Below, piece by piece: positions 46,866 through 58,947 of a stretch of 64,000 bases of DNA. The stretch lies in assembly GCA_028023455.1 (NCBI GenBank), contig JAQFVV010006710.1:246001-310000 (forward strand). The letters are read 5' to 3'. Each line of letters starts with the position of its first letter. Within the stretch, counting starts at the first letter, position 1. The position numbers and the translations under genes were made by a program. The stretch is from Epiperipatus broadwayi. Its lineage: Eukaryota; Onychophora; Udeonychophora; Euonychophora; Peripatidae. Under the pieces are notes generated by a model that did not search any database, was not told the origin of the DNA, and was given only the letters and a program-made list of their open reading frames with translations.

Positions 46866-49800
46866 TGTGTATATAAAATATATTGTAAATAATAAATTAT
46901 TTATTTTTAAAACTATTCTAGAAAATCTACAATGATAATGTGACTACAGTAAATTAAATTGAATAAAATTTACTTATATATTAGAAAGTTGAAATTAATA
47001 AACTTCCATACAGTCATATATGGCATATGCTGGTTGTTATATAGAAATATTTACTGCTAAAGGGTAAATAATTGAAATCAAATCATGACTGCAGTAAGAA
47101 GTTAGTAATGGGATTATGGTTAAAAAAAATAATAAATCGTGTTTGTGATGCAAGTACTCAAATGGAACATTAAAGAGTTTTGTTTGTATACAGAAACAGT
47201 TATTGTCCAAAAGACATTTGGATTGCTAGAAGATAGTTACTTGTAAAAGAACTATATGCATACGTTATTAATATACATGTTTGTGTTTAAAGATTTTCGA
47301 ATGGGAGATGTGTAATTTGGTTTACTCCTTGCATGCAAAATGTCTATTCCACTCAAAAGATAAATTATAGGGACTATTTGAATTAATACTATACTATTAA
47401 ATCCTAATTTTTTACACTAATTTTTTTATTATTAATAAATATAATTATTGTGGGTTATTTGTTATTTATTTTATTGCTGCCAACTAGTATTTTGATATCG
47501 TCAGGACATAGCATGTTAACAGAACAAACAATAAAAAATATTTTCACTTATTGCATTCACCATCTGTGACAAGCAAATAACTAACATTGAAAAAGGAATA
47601 ATATAACTCATTTTAATAATAAAATTATACATCAATATAAATAATATAATTTGTTAATGCAAAGATTTCTAATAAAATTAAAAATATTTCTAAGAAAAGG
47701 TTTATCCAATATGAAGATGTTTATTCAATTTTACATGATAGTTTTATAGAAGACATTAAAAAAAAATACAGAGAATTTAATGTATTAAAATGAGTTAGTC
47801 ATTAGATCGGAATAGATATAAAGTTAATAATGTTTGCTGATTCTTTTTACAGATGACTGATCAAAGTTACTGACCAATTTGACATTCAAAATATTTTATG
47901 ATTATAAACTCAAAATATTATTATAAGTTCAAGTCCTGTTCATTTTAATTAATATAAGTTTAAATTAACTAACTATATAACTTGGCAAAGAATCCTAAAT
48001 ACTGAAATATAGCATCACATTTAAAAAATAAGATATCTACATTCCAAAAATCTTTTATGAACATTTGAATAGCAGAATATAAAAATTATTATTATTATTA
48101 TTTATAATTTTAAAAATATTAATATTTAAAATGAGGAAAAAGATTTTAATAAAACAACTAGTACACATTTACTGACAGATTGTTATATTTTATAAAATAC
48201 AGTGAAACCGTGATATACACTCTATCAATATACATGACTTCAATTATATGTTATCTGAAAAAAAAAGTAAATAAACACATTAAAATTTATAAATTTTATG
48301 ATATAGTAGCAGCCATTTTGCCATCTTGGAACATCATATGTGATCATTTATGTTAAAAACATTTCTTCACTTTACATTTAAACTATACACATTTTATTTG
48401 TCACTTTATTATCCTTTCTAAATTTGAAGTGATATTTTCTAAAAATAAAGCTAAAAGTTTTATGATTTAATAGTGGCAAAAAAAATAAAAAATTATAGCA
48501 AATATTGTGTCATAAAGTTTCAACAAGAATATAAAATGAATAAAAGTAAACAGGTTAAGCGTATACATTCCAAAGTTGATACAGACTTATATGGTATAGT
48601 AAGTTTGTCATAATTTTATTTTTGAATGAATGCGAATAAGTAAACACACACACACACACAATAAATATATATATATATGTAAAGGTGTCTTCTCAATTCA
48701 TTATTATTAATAATTATATTATTATTATTGTTAAAATTTTTATTTATATTATAATCTTAATTTATAAATGCACATAGAAAAGCATCTATGTTATATATGT
48801 ATAGATTGAAAAGTACTGCACATGCACAGTTCAACAAACAATACATATTGTATTGTAATCAAAGTATATCAACAAAACATGAGATATGACTATACATGAT
48901 GTATGAGGAACTATAACAATATATATATCTTTAAAAAATATCTAAAAAGAATAAAAACCATTTAACAATTTCTTTGTTTGGGATTAAATAGTATTCTTGC
49001 TTTGAAAAGATTGAATTTGAGACTGAGAAGTCTTATTGAAAATAGATACTAAACAGTAATGACATAATTAATGAGTCACCAGCTCAAATTAAGTAATGAC
49101 ATATAAATTAATGAGAGATCAGCTCAAATTAATCCAACAAAAATTTAATTATAGTTTTGGCAATCATAACAATGCAAACTATTTTCAGACTACTACATGG
49201 AAAAAGAAATACATTTAGAAGACAATTTAAACTAAAGACATAATACATTGTATTAGAATAATTGTGAGAGAAAAGCTTTTTTAAATTTGTTATTGGATTA
49301 AGAAACTAATTGGAAAAAATAATTTTCATATTGTTTCAAATAGATTAATATATAATACCCATTTAGTATTTGTGAATGCTTTCAAAATTCACTACAAATT
49401 ATCTTTCTATTGTAAAAGACTTGCTGCAAGAACAAAAGCTTGAGATATTATTAATAAACTATGAGCAATGGTAACCTGTAACAAAAATGAAAATATTATT
49501 AATACTTCATGGAAATGTGGTATTTCTATGTTCATCAGCCTCCAACTATTCCTTGATTGTGGAAAACTTCAATCAATTAAAAACAAAAAGTGTACTTATG
49601 CGATTGTATAATTAATAAAAATTATTGTCTGAATAAAATTAGAAATTAAGTTAGATCGAATTTAGACTCAAATTCAATGTTTACCAGTATGTAGACTATT
49701 TCTTAATATGAATGGATTTCAAAACATATTTATTCTTCACCAAAATTTATTTCAGTAAAAATAAATATGGCTATTATATTTACTATTCATTCATTTTATA

Positions 49801-50365
49801 TGCCTTATCCAATACATTCTTCAGTTTGGTGAATGAGATAACATACAAATAAAAATTTCTCAATGCAAAAGGGTCATGCATCACTTGCACATCACAAATT
49901 CTGCAAAATAAAAATCTTATAGTTAACTAATTATCCCAAACAATTCAGTAGAAGTACATTGAAGTCCATAGGTTTCAATATCCAAGTTTGCTTTTCTATC
50001 TAAATAGCATATAAAAGCGATTTACCCGCTGAAGAAAAAGCTATAAGTATCAATCAAAAAAAAATCAAATCAATTTAGGCCTAGTACTTTCGAGGTTTTC
50101 TCTCATATTCATGGCCGAAATAAGTTATAAATATTGCGGTAATGTTATAAAATAATAAAATATGCAAATGCGAATTAATTTGTCCATTTTCTCGAAATAG
50201 AAAACCATGTATCACGTCTATTTATGGCATTGTTATCACTGACAATAAAATATGCCTTCTTGATTTTTCTTTTGCAATCATTAGCTTTGGAACATACTAT
50301 CTTGGGGTTGCAGGGTTCAAACACATGGCCAGCCTGCTTCTCATGTTCTAAAAAGTTGTTAAGAT
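46866..50365. other. AT-rich stretch, possible 3' LTR remains at the left, otherwise nothing recognised
   Basis: The first few hundred bases after the polypurine-like tract could be 3' LTR. Microsatellites: (CA)n at about 48644-48660 followed by (TA)n at 48665-48679, and (TTA)n near 48088-48102 and 48706-48730. No coding region. Confidence 0.45.
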
Positions 50366-50370
50366 ATATT

Positions 50371-50427
50371 ATTTGATTCTCAAACTAGTTTCTGGCTTGT
50401 GGCCTTCTTCAGTGAGGAGCCTTGGAT
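50371..50427 (-). ncRNA. Hammerhead-like motif, degenerate (family B, copy R1)
   Basis: The minus strand has CUGAAGA, helix II GGC/GCC with loop CACAA, GAAAC and a GUU cleavage triplet. Proximal helix I pairs at five of six positions (UCCUCA with UGAGAA). The distal part of helix I no longer pairs. Recognisable family similarity fades within about ten bases beyond the expected cleavage site. Confidence 0.6.
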
Positions 50428-50858
50428 CTGAGAGTACTGCACCTAGACCTTAGAATCTAATACAACCCTCCACCAGCCATCTTTCATCTCCACTTTACCA
50501 CAAAACTATGAGTCTCTAGCTTGCTGTGTGTGGCAATAAGTATACTGAATTTTGCCTGTTTTAACAACAGTTATAATAAGCAAGCATAAGAAATGGTGAT
50601 CATGTGATGTTTATTGGCTTAAAATCAATCCTGCCTAATAGGATAGTGGTGGCTATGGTTATTAAAGAACCAAAGACACCAAAATGTATAGGTACTGAAC
50701 TGAGTTCAGACTTATATGACTATATAAGCTGATGGGGTTGAATTGAAAATATTAAGGTGTTTTCAATTTAAGACTCATAGTTTTGTAGTAAAGTGGAGAT
50801 AAAAGGTGGCTGCTGGAGAGTTGCATTAGATCCTAAGGTCTAGATTTAGTGCTCTCAG

Positions 50859-50917
50859 ATCCAAGGCTCCTCACTGATGAAGGCCACAAGCTAGAAACTA
50901 GTCTGGGGATATTGGAT
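50859..50917 (+). ncRNA. Hammerhead ribozyme motif, best-kept copy of family B (R2)
   Basis: Distal helix I AUCCAA/UUGGAU pairs perfectly. Proximal helix I UCCUCA/UGGGGA pairs with one G-U. The core CUGAUGA is at 50874-50880. Helix II is GGC/GCU around CACAA, with an A-A opposition at its base. GAAAC follows, then a two-base loop and the GUC cleavage triplet. Helix III is thus only two pairs. Very short helix III is known from the newt satellite ribozyme and Penelope hammerheads, which work best as dimers on tandem repeats. The 59-base layout, with the internal loop in helix I, fits that class. Confidence 0.8.
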
Positions 50918-51266
50918 GAGTAGGCACTAGATGGGGATTTTATGCACAAGTCTTCTAGCATCCATTGATTACTCTAGCTTGCTGTGTGTGGCAATACATA
51001 TAGTGAGTTTTGCTTGTTTTAACAAGTTATAAGCAAGCATAAAAAATCGTGATCATGTGATGTTTATTGGCTTATAGTGGTGACTATGGTTATTAAAGAA
51101 CCAAAGACACCAAAATGTATAGGTACTGAACTGAGTTCAGACCTATATGACTGTATAAGCTGATGGGCTTGAATTTTAAGACTCATAGTTTTGAAGTAAA
51201 GTGGAGATTTAAGGTGGTTGCTGGAGGGTTGCACTAGATCCTAAGGTCTAGGTGCAGTGCTCTCAG

Positions 51267-51325
51267 ATCCAAGGCTCTTCACTGACGAAGGCCTCAAGCC
51301 AAAAACTAGTCTGGGGATATTGGAT
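51267..51325 (+). ncRNA. Hammerhead-like motif with mutated core (family B, copy R3)
   Basis: This lies 408 bp after R2, in the same orientation. Helix I still pairs (UCUUCA/UGGGGA using two G-U pairs, and AUCCAA/UUGGAU). The core CUGACGA is allowed, and helix II is GGC/GCC. However, the invariant GAAA reads AAAA, so cleavage should be lost or very weak. Confidence 0.7.
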
Positions 51326-51439
51326 GCGTAGGCACTAGATGGGGATTTTATGCACAAGCCTTCTGGCATCCATTGATTACTCTAGCTTGCTGTGGGTGGC
51401 AATACGTATAGTGAGTTTTGCCTGCTTTAACAACTATCC

Positions 51440-53085
51440 ATATGATTGAAAATCCAAGGATGCAATGCTCAAAAACTCTTGTTGGGCCAATATTATTGTC
51501 ATAGCAATGTTTAATATTTAAGATTGCTATTGCCATTTTCTAGCCATGTTCATGAGGGCATTAAATAAGTCTTATTTATTTTATATTATGATTTGGAAAT
51601 TGTAATTTGTAGGGCCATTTGAAGTGTTAGATTTCATTTTTTATACCATTTTAATTTGATGCAAGTTGCAGAGTATACCAAATAAGTTGAATATTACTCA
51701 CTTTAGGTCATTACAATTTTAGTGTTTTAGACATTTTGGTCCATTACAATTTGGCATTTTCAATTGAAAGTTTGAATGTGGACTTGTTGATGAACCTTGC
51801 ACACTTTTTGTATTTTTATACCATTATAGTATATAATAACATATAAACCGTTATTATCTTGCGGTAATTTTTTTTATTTTTACCATAATATTGTTCAAGC
51901 TGTTGGTTAATTATTTTTCCTAATCTTTTCCAAAAATGATTAACATTTGGGAATCTAACAGTGATAGAAGAAGATGCAGTGAAGTATTTTCAAAATTATG
52001 AAATGGTCATGATATGAAAGTTAATGTACGAATGGAGATAATGGCAGTGTAATCTCAAAATGTGTTTGAAGTAAGTATTATTTCATCATGTTTTTTATTT
52101 TGTTTATTACAGTTATATTAAATTTTATTAAATTACAATAATTTGGAGTTTTATGTAATTTATTGTGTTTTTGTAATCACCTTAAAAAAAATTCAATGAA
52201 ATATTTAATATGATAATCGTCCTAAAAAACCTCCAACCATATTGTTTAAAACATGACACCCCTGAAAATGAATAACTAACAAAAGAAAATGCCTAGCAAA
52301 AAGAGCCAAGGAATGATACATAAGTACCAAGAAAAGTAATAAAGATATTGTAAAACAACAAAAAATGGAATTGACTTACTTTTTAAATAAACCAATATTA
52401 TTTTACAAATAAATATTTAATTACAAAAAACAAACAAATGCTTTCCCTCTATCTAATTTTCCTGCATGTCATACACGCACACAAAAACAATAAACAGTGA
52501 CATAAGAAAAAAACAAAATCAAACAAAATAAGTTAATTTATTTAAAGCTAAAGAAATGAAAGTTCCAAAGTATTAAAAAGTTAAAAATAAAAAAGACAAA
52601 AAATATAACTTACTGTGTCTTTATTTTTACAGAATAAGCATGATTTGGTTTGCTTCTATATAAAATTAATTTCTGCAATTATCTGCAAATTTAAAGTGAA
52701 AATTGGACAAAACAATAATTTAAGTTCTATATAAAAAGAAAACATGCATTAGATTATAAATTTAATCTATTAAAGCAGTGTTAAAACTTCTTACAACTTA
52801 AAGCAAAAGAAGCCTAATACTATAAAATATATCAATAAAATTTAATAGAATTAGCATATAATCAAAACAAAAAAAAAAATTATCTAACATTTACAGAACT
52901 CTTAAGAAAACAAATACTTAGGAATAAATTGTATTCATCAATATGCAATATAACAATCAAAAGTCAATGCATTTTAACAATGCTGGTAACTTCAATTTCA
53001 TAAATTAATTTTAACACATTTATTAATATAATGATATAAATTTGAGAATATCTGTAAACAACACAGAGGCAAAATTTTCCATACA
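51440..53085. other. AT-rich stretch between the two family B loci, nothing recognised
   Basis: A-rich runs dominate. No open frame of note on the plus strand. The minus-strand frame at 51348-51536 overlaps the repeat edge and is not credible. Confidence 0.45.
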
Positions 53086-53164
53086 CTAGTGCCCTCATTG
53101 CAAGTCAGAGTAATCAATAAATGCAGGAAAGTTTGTGCATAAAATCCCTACCTAGTGCCTACTC

Positions 53165-53223
53165 ATCCAATATCTCCAGATTAGTTTATAGTTTGTGGAT
53201 TTCATCAGTGAGGAGCTTTGTAT
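53165..53223 (-). ncRNA. Hammerhead-like motif, decayed (family B, copy R4)
   Basis: The minus strand keeps CUGAUGA and most of helix I (UCCUCA/UGGAGA with one mismatch). GAAA has become UAAA, helix II is weak (AAUCC-CACAA-ACUA), and the cleavage triplet is AUC. Probably inactive. Confidence 0.55.
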
Positions 53224-53814
53224 CTGAAAGCACTGCACTTAGATCTTTGGGTCTGAGGCAACCCTCCAGAGCCACCTTTTTAACTTTTTAGTTAACTATA
53301 GCATTAAATCCAAAATGAAAACACAATAATGTTTTCAATTCAAGCTCATTTATTTGTATAGTCGTATAGATCTGAACTCAGTTCAGCATCTATACATTTT
53401 GGTGTCTTTGTTTCTTTAAGATTGATATTAAAACACTAAATATCATATAAGCACCATTCTTTATGCTTACACAAGATGTTAACAGAGGCAAAACTGGCTT
53501 GCATTGAACGGCGCTGCTGTGTAGAGAGTTTTGTCTGTGTTAAGCATAATGAACAGTGATCACGTGATGTTGAGTGGTTTAATACCAATCCAGCCCAATA
53601 GAATTAAGGTGACTGTGGTTATTAAAGAACCAAAGACACCAAAATGTATAAATTCTGAACCGAGTTCAGATTTATATGACTTAATACAAGCAAATGAACT
53701 TGAATTGAAAACATTATTATTTTTTCATTTTGGGCTCAAAAGTTAACTTAAAAGATAAAAGGTGGTTACTGGAAGGTTAAATTAGATTCCAAGATCTAAG
53801 TGCAGTGCTCTAAG

Positions 53815-53873
53815 ATCCAAAGCCCCTCAGTGATGAAAGCCACAAGCTAGAAACTAGACTGAGGATATTGGAT
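53815..53873 (+). ncRNA. Hammerhead-like motif, decayed but with compensatory helix changes (family B, copy R5)
   Basis: Distal helix I AUCCAA/UUGGAU is intact. Proximal helix I reads CCUCA/UGAGG and is fully Watson-Crick, against one G-U in R2. Helix II is AGC/GCU, where R1 has GGC/GCC. The core has lost activity in two places: CUGAUGA is GUGAUGA, and the cleavage triplet GUC is GAC. Confidence 0.65.
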
Positions 53874-54004
53874 GAGTAGGCAATAACCTTCTTGCAACCA
53901 TTGATTACTCTGGCTTGCACTAAGTAGTGCTGCTGTATGAAGTTTTGTTTCTGTGTTAACAGCTTGTGTAAGCATAAAGAATGGCGATCATGTCATTTGT
54001 AAAC

Positions 54005-55305
54005 AAGTACACCCATTCTAATTCTAGAAAAAAAAAAAAATTGTGATGATTATACTATTCAATCCAAGAAATAAATTGCAATATTGCCTTAATTTTTTTT
54101 GAGTCAAACTCTTACATTTTTTGAAAGCAAACCAAATTATAGCTCTTTTTCTCACACAAATACCAAATTCACAATATTTTTTTTTGGCAAATAAAGATGT
54201 ATTCATATGATATTAGATTCAACTAAGAGAGCTGAAGAATATACTATTTGGTATGATAATTAACCAAAGTGAAAACCAATCTAAAATTTGAAGATTTTTT
54301 TCTTTCATCATTAGAAGTACTTTTTTTTTTTAATATTTATTTTTAAACCAAAATCTTCATAGACTGCCTTCAAAACCAAAAAATATTCTGAATATTATTC
54401 TTTGAAATGGAAAAAAATAATGCAATTATCACTTCACTATAAATTTAAAAGCTTAAAAGTTGAGTTTAATTATCACATCTTGATATCCAGCTCATAAAGT
54501 CACTTATAAGCTGTTGCAAAGATTACTTGGAGCTAATATATATCCATGTTTAATGTTAGTTTTCATTTCAGATTTTTCAGAAACAAAAATGCCTCTCCCC
54601 ATCATTCATATAGAATCTATAGTTAATTTTAAACATTGCCATAAATCATTTTGATTAACTGAATCAAATGTTTTGATCCAAATTAATAAAAGTAATACAT
54701 AATGTTCACCATTACTTCTTGGATGTCTGATAATCACTGTGAAAGTAATTATTCAGTAAACTATCTAAGAAGTCTCTTTTTTATAGTGGATAGTTACATT
54801 TCATGATAATTATTAATTCTTTTTATCCTTATTATATTTATAAATTGTAACAATAAAATCACCCTTAATAAACAAGTGATGCAATTTCAAGGATTCATAT
54901 ATTCTTAAAAAAAAAAATTCCAATAATTTTAAAACCACAATATCTTAATACTTCATCAGGATTTTAAAAACCTTTCCATTTTTAGAATTGTAAAGCTGGA
55001 TTACTTTGTTTAAATAATTTTTGTATTATTATTCAAAAGGGGATCAAACTCCTTCCTCCTCCTGTTCTAAATATTATCAATATTGAATAAAACATCAGAA
55101 AGTCATTAAATATATATATATATATATTGTAATGGGATAGTGTATCAGGGTGGAAATCCCATGAGTGGTCATGGGTTGATGGCAAAAATTATTTCAAAGT
55201 GAAATATCAAATTATTAAAGTAATGTTTAATAATCACAAAAAATATACGCAATTTTATATATCGCATAAATAGAGCATGAGATCATAAGAACTCTTTGAA
55301 ATTGA
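54005..55305. other. AT-rich stretch, nothing recognised
   Basis: The minus-strand open frame 54024-54206 starts in a poly(A/T) tract and has no recognisable domain. A (TA)n microsatellite lies at about 55110-55127. Confidence 0.5.
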
Positions 55306-55309
55306 GATC

Positions 55310-55790
55310 AGCCAGTTACTCCTTAAAGCAACTAAAAATATAATTAATTATACATCCACCAGCATTATCTATAAGTATAAAGTATAAGTAGTCTCCATTC
55401 ATCATCACAAAAGATCAATCAAAAAAATAAATCAACAGTCCATCTTGTGGGTAGATTGGAAATGGCTTTTCTGTAGACCAGGCTAACTATTGAGCCATTG
55501 ACAGCTTGGACAATTATTTAAACATAACTTTGAATACACCATTTAAGTGCTAATCCATCAGAATACATAATAAAAACAATTATGCAGGGACATTAAAACA
55601 TGCTGATCATCATCAATGCTCTGGCCACTTTGAACCATTAATGTACTGGCCAACTAAATTTAATTTCCAATTAGATTAAACTAAAATAAAATGTTGTGCA
55701 GGGGCTTTAAAGAATATTCTCTTATGCACCAACCAGGATGATGATTGATCATCACTGGATGCCTCTTAAGCACTAAATACACATTCCCAT
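55310..55790. repeat. Unknown ~1.34-kb repeat family, copy 3 (partial)
   Basis: This shares a long, ordered set of words with copy 2 at 27.7-28.15 kb: AAATCAACAGTC, CTAACTATTGAGC, AGCTTGG, TTATTTAAACATAA, ATCCATCAGAATACATAATA, ACATTAAAACATG, ATCATCAATGCTCTGGCCA and GCACCAACCAG. The same order with moderate divergence indicates a dispersed family rather than a local tandem only. Confidence 0.75.
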
Positions 55791-55945
55791 TCATATCTTC
55801 ATTTCTTATACTCAAATCTAGCTCGAAAAACATGTGCTCTATTTCTGTTATAATGACCAAGAGATGATGCAATACAATTTTTAACAATTGAATACAAGTT
55901 AATTAACAATAAATAAAAAATGATATTAAAGTGTAAAATAAAGCT

Positions 55946-56145
55946 CATATCAATTAAATCATCTGATTTTGATTTTCTATTTGACACTCCTTGATATATA
56001 TACACACAGACATATGATGTGGCATAATTTCTGAACATCTCTGTGCATATCAATTAAACCATCTGATTTTGATTTTCTATTTGACACTCCTTGATATATA
56101 TACACACAGACATATGATGTGGCATAATTTCTGAACATCTCTGAA
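55946..56145. repeat. Exact 100-bp tandem duplication
   Basis: Positions 55946-56045 and 56046-56145 both start CATATCAATTAAA and are almost identical (one C/T difference near the start, and divergence only in the last few bases). It is one of the youngest events in the window. It lies downstream of the repeat copy and creates the minus-strand open frame there. Confidence 0.93.
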
Positions 56146-56149
56146 TCAT

Positions 56150-57985
56150 ATAAAATACATGGATTTACAAATATGTTCTAATAGGTTTATTCAAAATGCA
56201 TATATATATATAGCACATATGTGTTATATTAATCTATTAACACATTCAATTTTGTCAAAATAATGACATTTTTATAATTACTAATTCCATTTTGAATATA
56301 CATAAAATTCACACATATATGCAGATCAATAAAGAAAAATCAATTATTAAATTCTATCGTAATACTTTAGGTTTCTTCTTTTTTTTAAAGAAATACAATT
56401 AGTTTTCAACCTGTAACTGTTTTGATTGATTAATTATCAATGTCTTTAAATTATAAAAAATTTAAAATCTTTTAAATTATTTAAAAACAACTCATTTTTG
56501 TATATATACTTATCTGTGCTTCTCTGAAAATAGACACAGCAGCATATGTATAACTACTTTAGTAAACTGGAAGATTTCTATTGGTGAGCTTGGTTTTGGT
56601 GATTGTCATCATTAGGAAAAGTATAATTCAGGTAAAATGTCAGCAACAGGAAAGGCATTCAAATAATTTGTTGGCATACCATAAGGCTATGAATTTCAAC
56701 ACAAAAAAGTGGGTCATTTTCCTCCATGTGAATTCAAACTCCACCATTGAACTGTACATTGGCACTGGATCTCCTGCCTTGACTTCAGTTACATCTCACG
56801 AGAGTTCTGTATAAACCTGCCAGCTATTTCTCTGGCCAGCTAAAAACAACTTTGCAGCTGGTCTATTAACCAACTGTTTCTCAAAAATTTAAACTAGATT
56901 TTACAGCTAGCTATTAGCCAGCTGCTTCTCTAAAAATTATTAGCCAAAAGTGAATTGATATTTTTATCAGTCCTTTTATAGTATCATCTGAGGTGATAAA
57001 AACACATTGCAGACTGTTTTTAATCTGTCTAATCCTTTTTACTCTTGAGGTAATAAAAACACAAATTTAAAAACTATTTTTTTATTCTCTCTCTTGATTG
57101 GAAACAATTTTAATCCCTCCAAAAGCACTTTCAATTAAAAAGCTATATTTGAAAATTTTATAAAAGATTTTTAAAAATAGATAATAGAAATATATACAAG
57201 CATTAATAAAATGATTTTCAAAAATAAATCGTGCTTTTTTTTAAAATTTCAAAATCAGAATAATAATAATACAATATTACTATTTATTTAAACTTTTTTA
57301 AATGTTTAATTTATAACAAAATTCTGTTTCAAATTCAGAGATATTTACCCCTTATATATTACTTTTATTCCAAGAATGTAGAAAATATCTATTAAAATTT
57401 TTGTCTGTTTATTTCTACTTTTCCATTTAACTTTATATATATTTCTGTACACACCCTATATTATTGTGTGCCATATAAGACATTATAATAGATATTGTAA
57501 GGATCACCACAGGTCTCATTTTACATCCTTATAAGGACATAACACAGATTATAAACAAGGAATTAAACACTTGTGAATGTAATGAAGCGTCTGTGGACAC
57601 ACATGTGTTAGTTAACAAAATTAGTACCTCCATTGAACAGATTAAGCTGATAATTTATTAGATATAAAGGTTTGAATAAAGTCATACTTGTATTTTACAA
57701 ACTTGAAATACCCGAAACAAAAAAAAAAAAGGAAAAGGAATTAATAAAAAATTTCTTAATAATGAGTTTTATTAATATTTTTAAATAACTATATTGGACT
57801 AAAAAATGTTACTTAAACAATTGGGAAGGTTTTGTATGAATAAAAAAATCCAGTTTTATAATCTAATGTTGTGAAATGAAGGGGGAAAGAAAATCTTGTA
57901 GAACGTGCTTGACAACAACCATGACAACAACTATTTTTTTGCTTAGAAATTATAACAAAAAAAAATATAAGAAAGTTTTTATTTT
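56150..57985. other. AT-rich stretch, nothing recognised
   Basis: The words CAGCTA-TTA-CCAGCTG-TTCTC recur near 56818-56930 (AACCAACTGTTTCTCAAAAATT and AGCCAGCTGCTTCTCTAAAAATT-type), a short degenerate repeat. The open frame at 56581-56814 has no recognisable domain. Confidence 0.45.
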
Positions 57986-57996
57986 CTTTATTCCTT

Positions 57997-58060
57997 TACC
58001 GACGACAGATCAAATGATCTGAAAACCATATACTTTGTTTTGATAAAACATTCTTCATCA
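57997..58060 (+). other. Possible vestigial hammerhead-like core
   Basis: CCGACGA is followed by a perfect 6-bp stem CAGATC/GATCTG with loop AAAT and then AAAAC. This resembles CUGANGA-stem II-GAAAC but differs at one core base, and GAAA is only complete if the last G of the stem is taken from it. Helix I and helix III are not convincing. Similar strings end many Penelope-type repeats, so this may be a fragment of another such element. Confidence 0.3.
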
Positions 58061-58947
58061 TTTTAATAAACAAATAACACACAAAAAATCTAAAACTGTA
58101 AGTTGTTTAATTATATATATATAAAAATTGAAACAAAAGGTTATCTTTATGCTTTCATTGGAATCGAACGTTTATACAAACTTTGTACATAAAAAAACAA
58201 AAATCATATAGTCATTTGATTGAAACGTAATAGGCACAAAGACTCTTTCTTTCTATATAATTCTGTTTAACTATTCATTATAGAATAAGTAGAGATATCT
58301 ATTCCAATAATCGACCATTTAGCAATTATAGAAACGTTGAAACTCTTGATTTAATAATAATTAATTTCAAAGACCAATTTTGACTGTATTCTTGTTATAT
58401 TAAAAAAACTTTCACTCCATTTTATTATTTACAACACTATATAGGTTTATTCAAAACATAAAATATTCTAAGTACACGCTACTTTTAAACGAATTACACA
58501 ATACGTATATATATAAAAGTTTTTTTTATTTGCTGTGTGACGTGTCTTCACACCTTGATGGATTTACCTGTTCATTGGCTCGATTCTAGATACTCCAATG
58601 GTCCGTTCTTCTGTAGTTCTGCCAATCAATGTGTCCTCACAATTTCTCTATGGTCCGGCTTATCAATTTCTCTAGCCATAATCCTTTGTCTTCCATAATT
58701 CATTTTATATTATTTCATTCCACCATTTTAACAAATAAATTATATGTCTGTAATTTCACTTCTGAAATATTTGTTTTTCTTTTACCAATCATTTCAAAAA
58801 GAAAATAAATTTTTGATACATACATTAACGTAAAGAATCATGCAGGCATGCTAAACAATCGTTGTGAAGGGTCGAGGCACCTCAGTTGTGTTTGAAGAAG
58901 ACGATGTATGCTACATGTGTCTTTCCACCATCATGTTTATATACAAT

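Larger units (their letters stand above)
50371..51437. mobile_element. Second hammerhead-bearing repeat locus: one inverted partial unit, two tandem units and a partial third
   Basis: A partial unit on the minus strand (about 50371-50514) is joined head-to-head to plus-strand units starting TCTAGCTTGCTGTG at 50515, 50973 and 51381 (periods 458 and 408 bp; the third is only ~57 bp long). Units share CAAAGACACCAAAATGTATA and ACTGAGTTCAGAC words and end with a hammerhead-like motif followed by GGATGAGTAGGCACTAGATG. There is no open frame. The combination of inverted and tandem units is the same as at 12.4-13.9 kb, although the sequences are unrelated apart from the ribozyme core. A Penelope-like element pseudo-LTR is the best comparison. 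Confidence 0.8.
53090..54000. mobile_element. Third hammerhead-bearing locus: family B units head-to-head
   Basis: A minus-strand unit (about 53090-53495) and a plus-strand unit (about 53495-53905) meet head-to-head. The start of another plus unit follows at 53905-54000 (CTCTGGCTTGCA..., GCTTGTGTAAGCATAAAGAA). The sequence is clearly the same family as at 50.4-51.4 kb but more diverged. The open frame 53531-53746 lies within the non-coding unit and is probably fortuitous. Confidence 0.78.

Noticed and set aside
47490-47510. Minus-strand CUGACGA at about 47497
   Set aside because: No GAAA and no stem follow within the required distance.
49525-49545. Minus-strand CUGAUGA-ACAUA-GAAA
   Set aside because: Five bases cannot form helix II and there is no helix I.
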